DNA of 64,000 nucleotides from Shinella curvata (lineage in GTDB: Bacteria; Pseudomonadota; Alphaproteobacteria; Rhizobiales; Rhizobiaceae), in the NCBI RefSeq assembly GCF_022899935.1, contig NZ_JALJCJ010000004.1, positions 496,001-560,000 of the forward strand. Reading direction: 5' to 3'. The position numbers and the translations under genes were made by a program. The notes beneath the pieces were generated by a model. It was not told the DNA's origin. It saw only the letters and a list, made by a program, of their open reading frames with translations, and searched no databases. Shown piece after piece: positions 8,970-16,506 of the stretch (within the stretch, counting starts at the first letter, position 1; each line of letters begins with the position of its first letter).

Positions 8970-8983
8970 GTTATTAAAATAAC
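8970..8983. promoter_or_regulatory. Inverted repeat, candidate RpiR-type operator
   Basis: GTTATT-AA-AATAAC, perfect 6-bp arms, embedded in TGTTATTAAAATAACG. It lies 18 bases upstream of the ATPase start and 134 bases upstream of the divergent binding-protein gene. Its layout resembles operators of RpiR-family regulators such as HexR. An RpiR-family gene sits at 10243. Assignment is inference. Confidence 0.4.
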
Positions 8984-9116
8984 GCTTGTGCGATTTAGAT
9001 ATTTGGATACCATTTGTTCATCCAAGTCAACGGCCGAAAGAAGCCGGGACGGGAAATGCGGCGCAAAGGAAAGCGCCGGGGCCACGACGGGCCGAACCAT
9101 CAGAGGAGAGTATTTT

Positions 9117-10175
9117 ATGCCGAAATCGCATGATGCCGGTCTGTCCGGCTTTCGCCGCGCCGCTTTTTCGCTCGCCGTGCTCATGGCCACGACGGGCATG
9201 GCCAGCGCCGCGGAACTCAACGTCTACAACTGGGGCGAATACATCAATCCGGAAGTTTTGAAGAAGTTCGAAGAGGAGACCTCGATCAAGGTCAACCTCT
9301 CGACCTATTCCTCCAACGAGGAAATGCTGGCCAAGATCCAGGGCGGCGCCACGGGCTATGACATCGTCTTCCCGTCCGTGCACATGCAGGACATCATGGC
9401 CAAGCTCGACCTTCTGGAGAAGACCGACATCAACCAGTATGAAGGCTTCAAGAATATTGATCCCGCCTTCCTGCGCGCGAAAAGCGATCCGGACGGCGCA
9501 TATTGCCTGCCCTATGCCTGGGGCTCGGTCGGTATCATGTACAACCGCAAGATCATCGGCAAGGATATCACGGGTTGGAAGGACCTGATCGAGACGGTGA
9601 AGGCAAAGGGCCTGAAGTTCACCCTGCTCGATGACATGCGTGAAGTGCTGGCGGTCGGCCTTATTCTGAACGGCCACAAGATCAACTCGACGGATCCGGC
9701 CGAGCTGCAGCAGGCGGCCGACACGATCATCGCCATGAAGCCGGATGTGGCGGCCTTCACCTATGACGAGCGGCCGATGGTGCAGGCGGGCGACGTTGCC
9801 GCCGGTCATGCCTTCGTCGGCGCGATGGTGGATATCTTCGCCAATGAGAAAGACCTGGGCTACGTGATCCCCGAGGAGGGGGCGACTATGTATCAGGAGG
9901 ACATCTGCGTGCTGAAGAGCGCGCCGAACAAGGACAATGCGATCAAGTTCCTCCAGTTCTATACGCGTCCGGAAATCGTCGCTCTCAACGTCACGCAGCA
10001 GACCAACGGCACCGCCAACGTGCCGGCACGGGAATTGACCCCGGAAAAGATCAAGAATAGCAAGGAAATCAACCCGCCGGCCGAGACGATGGCGCGTCTC
10101 CAGATATTCGAGGATCTGGGCCCGGCCCTGCGTCAGGTGGACCGTGTCTGGACGCGGGTCAAGACGGCGCAATGA
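9117..10175 (+). CDS. Periplasmic solute-binding protein, PotD/PotF-like
   Basis: A 352-residue binding protein of the polyamine ABC family. A signal peptide ends near residue 31 (hydrophobic core AFSLAVLMATTGMASA). The mature protein begins ELNVYNWGEYI, the classic PotD/PotF start. Later motifs such as FPSVHMQDIMAK and YLPYAWG-like segments match the family fold. The start at 9117 is supported by AGAGGAGAG 7 bases upstream; an upstream in-frame ATG at 8988 would put the signal peptide internally. It is transcribed divergently from the ATPase/permease operon it presumably feeds and is followed by a GC-rich hairpin and then the RpiR regulator. Confidence 0.93.
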   Translation: MPKSHDAGLSGFRRAAFSLAVLMATTGMASAAELNVYNWGEYINPEVLKKFEEETSIKVNLSTYSSNEEMLAKIQGGATGYDIVFPSVHMQDIMAKLDLLEKTDINQYEGFKNIDPAFLRAKSDPDGAYCLPYAWGSVGIMYNRKIIGKDITGWKDLIETVKAKGLKFTLLDDMREVLAVGLILNGHKINSTDPAELQQAADTIIAMKPDVAAFTYDERPMVQAGDVAAGHAFVGAMVDIFANEKDLGYVIPEEGATMYQEDICVLKSAPNKDNAIKFLQFYTRPEIVALNVTQQTNGTANVPARELTPEKIKNSKEINPPAETMARLQIFEDLGPALRQVDRVWTRVKTAQ

Positions 10176-10200
10176 GTCCGGTGTGAGTGCGGTTGATACC

Positions 10201-10220
10201 CGCCCGTCTTTGGACGGGCG
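10201..10220 (+). other. Intergenic stem-loop after binding-protein gene
   Basis: CGCCCGTC / GACGGGCG with a 4-base loop, 25 bases after the binding-protein stop and 22 bases before the RpiR start. No T-run follows, so it looks more like a 3'-end stabiliser or partial attenuator than a full terminator. Confidence 0.55.
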
Positions 10221-10242
10221 GGATTTCGAAGAGAGGGGCGAC

Positions 10243-11097
10243 GTGTCGAAACGCATTCTGAAGCTCGTTCAGTCCGACGACCTCAGGCGGTCCAAATCCG
10301 ACAAGCTGATCGCTCATTACATCGAGCGCAACATCGCCGAGCTGCCCTTCGAGACGGCACGGTCGATCGCGCAGCGTCTTGAGCTTTCGCCCATGACCAT
10401 CGGCCGCTACCTGCGCCGCATGGGTTTCGATGGGCTCGACGAGCTGAAGAGCGAGCTGCGCCGCAGCAGTTCCAATCCCGCCTGGCAGGTCAAGGGCCAG
10501 GTCGGCCGGCTTGAGCAGGACCGCAAGGATGGCAAGCTGCTCGCCGGCCTCATCCAGCAGCAGATCGACAATCTCGGCGAGATCTACGCCATTACCACCG
10601 CGCCGGAATGGCAGCAGACGATCGACGCGCTGATCGGCGCGACCGAGGTCTATGTCGCGGCTTATCAGAACGTGCGCGGCATTGCGCAGTATTTTGCAAG
10701 CCAGCTCTCCTATACCCGCCCGCGCGTGCAGTTCGTCGATGGTGTGAACGGCACCTATGCCGAAGTGCTCGACGGCTCCGTCGAGGGTCGGCTGCTCTTC
10801 CTGCACGACGTGCGCCGCTTTGCCGCCAAGGCCCGGCCGCTGGCGCTGGAGGCGCGGCGGGCGGGCGTGAAGGTCGTGCTGCTGACCGATGAATTCTGCC
10901 CCTGGGGGCCTGAAGTTTCCGATATCTGCCTCATCGTGCCCGGCTCGCATGGACCGCTGTGGGATGGTGCCGCGACCATGACGGCGGTCATGGATCTCAT
11001 GCTCAGCAATGTCATCGTCGAGATGGGCGACGCGGTGAGCGAACGCGTCGACCGATTGACGCAGCTTCAGGACGTCTTCGGGGATTTCGAAAGCTGA
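10243..11097 (+). CDS. RpiR-family transcriptional regulator (HTH plus SIS domain)
   Basis: A 284-residue regulator. The N-terminal HTH spans about residues 5-75 (ARSIAQRLELSPMTIGRYLRRMGFDG). A SIS sugar-phosphate-isomerase fold follows at about 120-260 (EVYVAAYQNVRGIAQYFASQL). GTG at 10243 is chosen because GAGAGGGG lies just upstream and the product then begins with the usual SKRIL-type helix; longer in-frame starts at 10144 and 10183 lie in or just after the 3' end of the preceding gene. RpiR proteins normally sense phosphosugars; here the gene is downstream of a polyamine-type binding protein, so it likely controls the flanking ABC operon. The candidate operator is 8970-8983. Confidence 0.88.
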   Translation: MSKRILKLVQSDDLRRSKSDKLIAHYIERNIAELPFETARSIAQRLELSPMTIGRYLRRMGFDGLDELKSELRRSSSNPAWQVKGQVGRLEQDRKDGKLLAGLIQQQIDNLGEIYAITTAPEWQQTIDALIGATEVYVAAYQNVRGIAQYFASQLSYTRPRVQFVDGVNGTYAEVLDGSVEGRLLFLHDVRRFAAKARPLALEARRAGVKVVLLTDEFCPWGPEVSDICLIVPGSHGPLWDGAATMTAVMDLMLSNVIVEMGDAVSERVDRLTQLQDVFGDFES

Positions 11098-11111
11098 TTG
11101 TCGCCGTCACC

Positions 11112-11140
11112 TTGACGCCGTCGAATGGGGCGGACTAAGG
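11112..11140 (+). promoter_or_regulatory. Candidate sigma-70 promoter for the riboswitch operon
   Basis: TTGACG at 11112-11117 and CTAAGG at 11135-11140 with a 17-base spacer, just downstream of the RpiR stop and immediately before the riboswitch. The -35 is one base from consensus; the -10 is weak. Confidence 0.4.
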
Positions 11141-11356
11141 ATGGCGCGACGGCTCCCCGAAGGATGACTCCCAGGGGATTAATAGGGAACACGGTGCGGA
11201 CGACCCAACAGGGACCGAAGCCGTGGCTGCCCCCGCAACTGTAGGCGGATTGCCGCCTGTCCTCGTGGCGCATTCTAGCGTCATGCCACTGCGCATTTTG
11301 CGCGGGAAGGCAGACAGGCAGCAGATATCCGTGAGCCAGGAGACCTGCCGTCAGAG
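11139..11356 (+). promoter_or_regulatory. Cobalamin (AdoCbl) riboswitch
   Basis: Conserved elements appear in the expected order. These are an AATAGGGAACACGGTG block (11180-11195), GGACCGAAGCCGTGGCTG (about 11211-11228), the core CCCCCGCAACTGTAGGCGG (11229-11248) and the closing box GAGCCAGGAGACCTGCC (11333-11349). Peripheral stems lie between the last two. This is the Cbl riboswitch class controlling B12 uptake or synthesis. The ABC operon starts at 11546, so about 190 bases lie between aptamer and gene. A G+C hairpin (CTGCCG/CGGCAG at 11440-11455) within that stretch could belong to the expression platform. Confidence 0.93.
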
Positions 11357-11426
11357 CCGAGAGTGCTGTTTGTCCTGCACTCGAGAATCCAAGTCACGGG
11401 CGGGGAAGCCCGGAACAGGAGACGCC

Positions 11427-11513
11427 ATGACGAGCCAGCCTGCCGCCTGCGGCAGACCACCATTCGTTTTCTCCCGACCGCATTCGGTGCGCCCTTCGTG
11501 GTTCATCGGCTGA
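11427..11513 (+). CDS. Putative 28-residue leader peptide between riboswitch and ABC operon
   Basis: ATG at 11427 is preceded by AGGAG at an ideal distance. The frame runs 28 codons to TGA at 11511-11513, 32 bases before the binding-protein ATG. The peptide is MTSQPAACGRPPFV followed by FSRPHSVRPSWFIG. It has one Cys, one His and no clear domain. The codons cover the CTGCCG/CGGCAG hairpin, so translating it could change leader folding. Whether it is translated is unknown; it could be a chance ORF. Confidence 0.4.
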   Translation: MTSQPAACGRPPFVFSRPHSVRPSWFIG

Positions 11514-11545
11514 GCCCGCACGCCTTCACTCTCCGGGAGAAATCC

Positions 11546-12583
11546 ATGACCCTGTTTTCCGCGGCCCTGCGCGCCGCATCCCTCGTTTCCGCCGTTGCCG
11601 GCGCGGTGACCCTTATCGCTTCCGGTGCGGCCCAGGCCGCCGCGACGCAATACCCGCTGACGCTGCAGAATTGCGGCCGCCCGGTCACCTTCCAGAAAGC
11701 GCCGACGAAGACCGTCTCGATTGGCCAGAGCTCGACCGAAATCCTCTACATGCTCGGCCTCGCCGACAAGGTGGTGGGCACGGCACTTTGGGTCGGCCCG
11801 GTTCTCAAGGGCTATGAGGACGTCAACGCCAAGATCGACCGCCTGGCCGACAACGAGCCGAGCTTCGAAAGCGTGCTGGCCAAGAAGCCTGACATCGTCA
11901 TGGTGCAGTTCCAGTGGCAGGTCGGCCCGGAAGGCGTCGTCGCCAAGCCCGAGCAGTTCGAGGAGCTCGGTATTCCCGTCTACACCTCGCCGGCGGATTG
12001 CGTCGGCAAGGAGAACAATGCGGCCAGCGACGGCGTGCGCCATCAGGTCTTCACCATGGAGCTGGTCTATCAGGAGATCCGCGAGATGGCGCAGATCTAC
12101 GATATTCAGGACAAGGGCGAGGAAGTCGTTGCTGCGCTGAAGGCGCGCGAGGAGGCTGCCCGCGCCAAGGTCGCCGCCGCGAAGGACAAGCTTTCCGCCG
12201 TCTTCTGGTTCTCCAGCGCTGCCGATGCCGATCCCTATGTTGCCGGCAAGAACGGGGCGCCGGGCTACATCATGTCGGCGCTCGGCATCGAAAATATCAT
12301 CAAGACCGATGACGAATGGCCGACGGTCGGTTGGGAAACCATCGCCAAGGCAGCACCGACGATGATCGTCGCCGGTTCGATGGAGCGCCGCCGCTATCCG
12401 CTCGATAGCCTCGAAGCCAAGCTCGACTTCCTGAAGACCGACCCGGTCGCGAGCCTCATGCCGGCGGTGAAGAACAACCATGTCTTCGACATGGACGCCC
12501 AGGCGATGAACCCGACGATCCGCACCATCGAAGGCATCGAGCTTCTGGCCGACGCCATTGAAAAGGCTGGTCTCGCCAAGTGA
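11546..12583 (+). CDS. ABC transporter substrate-binding protein, BtuF/FepB-like, probable corrinoid uptake
   Basis: A 345-residue class III periplasmic binding protein. The signal peptide ends near residue 32 (LIASGAAQAAA). The mature start QYPLTLQNCGRPVTF and the motif IGQSSTEILYMLGLADKVVG are typical of the iron-siderophore/B12 family. The start at 11546 has CGGGAGA 6 bases upstream. It is the first large gene behind the cobalamin riboswitch, and its stop overlaps the permease start (GTGA). The riboswitch argues for a corrinoid or cobalt-related substrate; the family alone would equally allow Fe-siderophore. Confidence 0.87.
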   Translation: MTLFSAALRAASLVSAVAGAVTLIASGAAQAAATQYPLTLQNCGRPVTFQKAPTKTVSIGQSSTEILYMLGLADKVVGTALWVGPVLKGYEDVNAKIDRLADNEPSFESVLAKKPDIVMVQFQWQVGPEGVVAKPEQFEELGIPVYTSPADCVGKENNAASDGVRHQVFTMELVYQEIREMAQIYDIQDKGEEVVAALKAREEAARAKVAAAKDKLSAVFWFSSAADADPYVAGKNGAPGYIMSALGIENIIKTDDEWPTVGWETIAKAAPTMIVAGSMERRRYPLDSLEAKLDFLKTDPVASLMPAVKNNHVFDMDAQAMNPTIRTIEGIELLADAIEKAGLAK

Positions 12584-13608
12584 TCTCCGATCGCCCCATT
12601 CTGCTCCGGACGGGCGCCGCTTTCGCGGCGCTCCTCCTCTTGCTGTTTGCGCTCGGCGTCGGCGCCGCGGTCGGCGAGACGGCGATCCCGCTCGACGTGG
12701 TCGCCAAGACCGTGGCGAACCGCCTCTGGCAGGCCGGTTACCCGCTGGAGCCGATCGACGAGGGCATCATCTGGAACTACCGGCTGAGCCGGGCGATGGT
12801 CGCGGCCTGCTGTGGTTCGGCGCTCGCGCTCTGCGGCGTCATCCTGCAATCGCTGCTGCGCAATGCGCTGGCCGATCCCTACATCCTCGGCATTTCCGCC
12901 GGCGCCTCGACCGGCGCCGTCAGCGTGGCGATCCTCGGCATCGGGGCCGGCGCCCTGACGCTGCCGGCCGGCGCCTTCCTCGGCGCGCTCGTCGCCTTCG
13001 GTCTTGTCAGCGCGCTCGCCTTGCGGGCAGGCCGCGGCACGAGCGCGATCATCCTGGCCGGCATCGCAGGCTCGCAGCTCTTCAATGCGCTGACCTCCTT
13101 CATCGTCACCAAGGCGGCAAGTGCCGAACAGGCGCGCGGCATTATGTTCTGGTTGCTCGGCAATCTCTCCGGCGTGCGCTGGCCGGATGTCTGGCTGGCG
13201 CTGCCGGTGGCGATCCTCGGGCTTCTCGTCTGCCTTTGGCATGCCCGCGCGCTCGATGCCTTCACCTTCGGCACGGAATCGGCGGCCTCGCTCGGCATTC
13301 CCGTGCGCCGGGTCTATGTCGTGCTGATTGCGATTTCCGCGCTGATGACGGCGACCATGGTCTCGATCGTCGGCTCGATCGGCTTCGTCGGTCTCGTCAT
13401 TCCGCATGCCGCGCGCATGGTCGTCGGCGTGCGCCACGGCCTGCTTCTGCCCGCATCGGCGCTGATCGGCGCCATCTTCATGATTGCGGCCGACGTGCTG
13501 TCGCGTGTCATCATTCCCGGCCAGGTCCTGCCTATCGGCGTCATCACGGCGCTGTTCGGCGCGCCGGCCTTCGCGCTCATCCTCAGCCAGAGGAGGTCTG
13601 CCCTGTGA
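12580..13608 (+). CDS. FecCD-family ABC permease (probable corrinoid uptake)
   Basis: A 342-residue polytopic inner-membrane protein of the BtuC/FecCD/FhuB family, with about nine or ten hydrophobic segments. Family blocks include NYRLSRAMVAACCGSALALCG, LRNALADPYILGISAGAS and SIGFVGLVIPHAARM. The GTG start overlaps the stop of the binding-protein gene by 4 bases and the gene overlaps the ATPase gene by another 4, so the set is translationally coupled. It should form the homodimeric transmembrane channel of the riboswitch-controlled importer. Confidence 0.92.
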   Translation: MISDRPILLRTGAAFAALLLLLFALGVGAAVGETAIPLDVVAKTVANRLWQAGYPLEPIDEGIIWNYRLSRAMVAACCGSALALCGVILQSLLRNALADPYILGISAGASTGAVSVAILGIGAGALTLPAGAFLGALVAFGLVSALALRAGRGTSAIILAGIAGSQLFNALTSFIVTKAASAEQARGIMFWLLGNLSGVRWPDVWLALPVAILGLLVCLWHARALDAFTFGTESAASLGIPVRRVYVVLIAISALMTATMVSIVGSIGFVGLVIPHAARMVVGVRHGLLLPASALIGAIFMIAADVLSRVIIPGQVLPIGVITALFGAPAFALILSQRRSAL

Positions 13609-14411
13609 CGCTGTCTGCCCAAAACCTGCACTGGTCGGCCGGCGGCGCGACGATCCTGCGGGATGTCTCGCTCGATGTGCGCCCCGGTGAATTTCTCGGC
13701 ATTATCGGCCCGAACGGCTCTGGCAAGACGAGCCTGATGTCGCTGATGTCCGGCATCCGCAAACCGCAGGCCGGTGCCGTCCTGCTCGACGGCAGACCGC
13801 TTTCGGATCATGGCCGGCAAGCCATTGCCCGGCGCATCGCCTTTGTCGAACAGCAGGCGGAAACCACCGAGCGCATCACCGCGCGCCAGGCCGTCGAACT
13901 TGGCCGCACGCCGCATCTGGGCGCGCTCACGCCCTGGTCGCGGGCTGACGACGCCATCGTCGACCGGGCGCTGGAGGAGGTCGACATGGCGCATTTTGCC
14001 GATCGGCTGTGGCACACGCTCTCCGGCGGCGAGCGGCAGCGGCTGCACATCGCCCGTGCTCTGGCTCAGCAATCGCCGATCCTGCTACTCGACGAGCCGA
14101 CCAACCATCTCGATATCGGCCACCAGATCAGCCTGCTCCAGCTGGTGCGCGAGCAAGATCTGACCGTCGTTGCGGCCCTGCACGATCTCAACCACGCCGC
14201 CATGTTCTGCGACCGCATTGCCGTCATGCAAGGCGGTCGCATCGTGGCGCTGGGCACGCCGGCCAAGGTGCTGGAGCCGCAGCGTCTGCTGGAGGTTTTT
14301 GGCGTCACCGTGGATGTGGAGCGCGACAGCACCGGCGGCTGCTTCATCCGCTATCGTCGCCCGGAACCGCGGCCGCCGCGGCTGAAACTCGTCGCCAGCG
14401 AGGGCAAGTGA
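13605..14411 (+). CDS. FecE/BtuD-like ABC ATP-binding protein
   Basis: A 268-residue ATPase. Walker A GPNGSGKT is at residues 35-42, signature LSGGERQ at 139-145 and Walker B LLLDE ending at residue 164; the switch region LHDLNHAAMFCDR is typical of the FecE/FhuC/BtuD group. GTG start at 13605 overlaps the permease stop and is preceded by AGGAGG. It supplies energy to the FecCD permease. The last base of its stop is shared with the ATG of the methyltransferase gene (TGATG), so the four genes are one unit. Confidence 0.93.
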   Translation: MTLSAQNLHWSAGGATILRDVSLDVRPGEFLGIIGPNGSGKTSLMSLMSGIRKPQAGAVLLDGRPLSDHGRQAIARRIAFVEQQAETTERITARQAVELGRTPHLGALTPWSRADDAIVDRALEEVDMAHFADRLWHTLSGGERQRLHIARALAQQSPILLLDEPTNHLDIGHQISLLQLVREQDLTVVAALHDLNHAAMFCDRIAVMQGGRIVALGTPAKVLEPQRLLEVFGVTVDVERDSTGGCFIRYRRPEPRPPRLKLVASEGK

Positions 14412-15193
14412 TGCACGGCACGCTTTCCAACGATCACCTCAAGGAAGATATCCGGGACTACTGGTCCCGCCGCTCGCAAACCTTCGATCTCGCCTTCGGT
14501 CACCGCATTCCCGAAGGCCCGGAATTCGACGCGTGGGCGGCGGCGATCCGTGAGCGTCTCGGGCCGGAGCCGCGCCGCGTGCTGGAATTGGCCTGCGGCA
14601 CGGGGGAGGTGACGCGCCTGCTCTTGTCGCTTGGTCATGACGTGACCGCGCTCGATTTTTCCGAGGAAATGCTGTCGGTAGCGCGCAAGAAGCACGCGGG
14701 GGCCAAGGGCCTCCGCTTCCTGCTCGCCGATGCGGAAAATCCGATGGAGCCGGACGAAAGCTACGATGCCATCGTCTGCCGCCATCTCGTATGGACGCTG
14801 ACGACGCCCGATCAGGCTTTTGCGGAATGGCACCGCATGCTGAAGCCTGGTGGCACGCTGCTGTTCTTCGACGGCGACTGGGCCGCCCCGACGCGGCTCG
14901 GCCGGTTGGCAAGCCGTGCCATCGCCGTGCTCGACCGGTTCATCGGAACCGACCCGCATTATGACGGTGCGATGAGTGACCGGCATTCCAGCATCATGCA
15001 GCGGCTGCCCTTTGGCGATGGGTTGACGGTTGAGCGCGTGCTGCCTCTGCTGGACGCGGCCGGTTTCCGCGATATGACGATCGGCTCCCATGCGCCTATC
15101 GCCAGGGCACAAAGGCGGACGACGGATCTGCGCAACAAGCTGCGAACGCTGCTTTATCGCCGTTTCATCCTCTGCTGCCGCAAGCCGGACTAG
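14411..15193 (+). CDS. Class I SAM-dependent methyltransferase
   Basis: A 260-residue Rossmann-fold methyltransferase. Motif I VLELACGTGEV is at about residues 57-67, the acidic end of beta-2 is TALDFSEEML and motif III is LKPGGTLLFFDGDW. It is translationally coupled to the ATPase gene (TGATG) and therefore expressed under the cobalamin riboswitch. The methyl acceptor is unknown. Such genes are recurrent companions of this importer type in rhizobia as far as I recall, so a role in handling the imported ligand is plausible but unproven. Its TAG stop overlaps the oppositely oriented phnF stop within a CTAG palindrome. Confidence 0.85.
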   Translation: MHGTLSNDHLKEDIRDYWSRRSQTFDLAFGHRIPEGPEFDAWAAAIRERLGPEPRRVLELACGTGEVTRLLLSLGHDVTALDFSEEMLSVARKKHAGAKGLRFLLADAENPMEPDESYDAIVCRHLVWTLTTPDQAFAEWHRMLKPGGTLLFFDGDWAAPTRLGRLASRAIAVLDRFIGTDPHYDGAMSDRHSSIMQRLPFGDGLTVERVLPLLDAAGFRDMTIGSHAPIARAQRRTTDLRNKLRTLLYRRFILCCRKPD

Positions 15194-15918
15194 ACATCAG
15201 TTTCCACCGTCAACTTCACGCGGTCGGCGGCAAAGCGGGTGCGGGAAAACTGGATCGGCGTTCCTGAAAGGTCAGTGTTGACGGCCGTCGTGACGAGAAT
15301 GATCGCGCCGGGCGAAAGCTTCAGGTGCCGGATATCGTCGCCCTCGGCATGGATGGCCGAGATTTCCGTCGAGCGGCGCACATAGTCGGCGACGCCAAGC
15401 TCCCGGAAGGCTGAAGTGACGGAGCGCGTCCGATCGTAGATCGTTCCCATCTCGCCGAAACGCTCCGCCGGGAAATAATGCGTTGCACGCGAGATCGGGC
15501 GCTTGTCGGCGCTGTTGACGGTTTCCATCCGCACACAGAGCGTGCCGATAGGCAGTCCCAGGGCTTCCGCGACGATCGACGGCGCAACCTCTGTTGCCGC
15601 CTCCAGCATCTTCCCTTCGATATCGCGTGCCTGATTGCCGAGGCCCTGCGAAAAGCGCGTGCGTTTCGAAATCGGAAAGCGCAGCCGGTCGCGCCGCTCG
15701 ATGCGGGTGCCGATGCCCTGGATGGGGCGCACGATGCCTTCTTCCGCAAGGGCCGCCATGGCGCTGCGTACCGTGTGGCGGTTCACGCCGAAGCGGGCGG
15801 CAAGCGTCATTTCCGGCGGCATCATACCGGTTTCGTCGAAATCGCCGTTGTTGATCGCAAGGCGCATGCGGTCGGCGATCTGCCGCCAGAGGGCCACGCC
15901 CGATTGCCGTTCCACCAT
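15190..15918 (-). CDS. phnF: Phosphonate operon GntR/HutC regulator PhnF
   Basis: A 242-residue regulator. The N-terminal GntR winged helix spans about residues 1-68 (VALWRQIADRMRLAIN, MTLAARFGVNRHTVRSAMAAL). A UTRA ligand domain follows. ATG at 15918 is preferred, with GGGGGC upstream. A GTG at 15948 would add 10 residues, but its codon lies inside the PHO box at 15942-15959. It is divergent from phnG and probably represses it by binding the TGTCTA/TAGACA repeat at 15994-16011. Its stop interlocks with the upstream convergent methyltransferase. Confidence 0.92.
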   Translation of the reverse strand: MVERQSGVALWRQIADRMRLAINNGDFDETGMMPPEMTLAARFGVNRHTVRSAMAALAEEGIVRPIQGIGTRIERRDRLRFPISKRTRFSQGLGNQARDIEGKMLEAATEVAPSIVAEALGLPIGTLCVRMETVNSADKRPISRATHYFPAERFGEMGTIYDRTRSVTSAFRELGVADYVRRSTEISAIHAEGDDIRHLKLSPGAIILVTTAVNTDLSGTPIQFSRTRFAADRVKLTVETDV

Positions 15919-15941
15919 TTTCGCCCCCGCGATTTCACCCT

Positions 15942-15959
15942 TTGTCACACCCTTGTCAT
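15942..15959 (+). promoter_or_regulatory. PHO box upstream of phnG
   Basis: Two 7-base repeats TTGTCAC and TTGTCAT separated by 4 bases (ACCC). This matches the PhoB pattern CTGTCAT-N4-CTGTCAT with one mismatch in the second repeat and two in the first. Located 68 bases before the phnG ATG in the phnF-phnG intergenic region. Confidence 0.7.
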
Positions 15960-15993
15960 TCCGGCCGATTAAGACAAGACTTAGATGTTCGGT

Positions 15994-16011
15994 TGTCTAG
16001 ATTAATAGACA
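15994..16011. promoter_or_regulatory. Candidate PhnF operator
   Basis: Inverted repeat TGTCTA-GATTAA-TAGACA, perfect 6-bp arms, 15 bases before the phnG start. Half-sites of the form GTCTA/TAGAC are those used by HutC-subfamily GntR regulators. PhnF is the adjacent divergent gene, so it is the obvious ligand. Confidence 0.6.
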
Positions 16012-16026
16012 TTTGGAGATGAGGCA

Positions 16027-16506
16027 ATGGCATCAGTTGAGAAAATAGCCGAGGCCGCCGCGAAAGGTGCGACGGCGGACCGGCAGAGGGCGATGGGCCT
16101 GCTTGCGAAGGCGAGCCGGGCGGAATTGCAAGCGGCATTCGACGCGCTGGCGGAAAAGCCGGTCGTGCAGCCGGTGCGCGGTCCAGAGACAGGTCTCGTC
16201 ATGGTGCGCGGCCGGATCGGCGGCGGCGGTGCGCCGTTCAATCTCGGCGAGGCGACGGTGAGCCGCGCCAGCATCCGTCTTGCGGATGGCACGGTCGGTC
16301 ACGGGCAGGCGCTCGGCACGGACGGTGCCAAGGCCCGGCTTTCGGCGATTTTCGACGCGCTCTTCCAGCAGCCGGCGCACAGGGCCGAGGTGGACGCATT
16401 GCTCAATGCCATCGCGGCGCGCGTTGCCGACGAGGATGCCGCGAAGGCCCGCCAGACGGCGGCCACCCGCGTCGATTTCTTCACCATGGTTCGCGGAGAG
16501 GACTGA
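16027..16506 (+). CDS. phnG: C-P lyase core subunit PhnG
   Basis: A 159-residue subunit of the carbon-phosphorus lyase core complex (PhnGHIJ). It acts with PhnI, PhnH and PhnL in transferring the phosphonate to the C1 of ribose in ATP. Family features: RQRAMGLLAKASRAEL near the N-terminus, the central GRIGGGGAPFNLGEATVSRA and the ending RVDFFTMVRGED. ATG 16027 has GGAGATGAGG upstream. First gene of the phnGHIJKL unit; its TGA overlaps the phnH ATG. Confidence 0.97.
   Translation: MASVEKIAEAAAKGATADRQRAMGLLAKASRAELQAAFDALAEKPVVQPVRGPETGLVMVRGRIGGGGAPFNLGEATVSRASIRLADGTVGHGQALGTDGAKARLSAIFDALFQQPAHRAEVDALLNAIAARVADEDAAKARQTAATRVDFFTMVRGED

Noticed and set aside
12558-13604. Upstream extension of the FecE-like ATPase frame to 617 residues
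   Set aside because: It overlaps the permease gene throughout and has no domain; the GTG at 13605 has AGGAGG and gives the right ATPase length.
15919-15948. GTG start of phnF at 15948
   Set aside because: The codon lies within the PHO box and has poor SD spacing; ATG 15918 gives the expected N-terminus.
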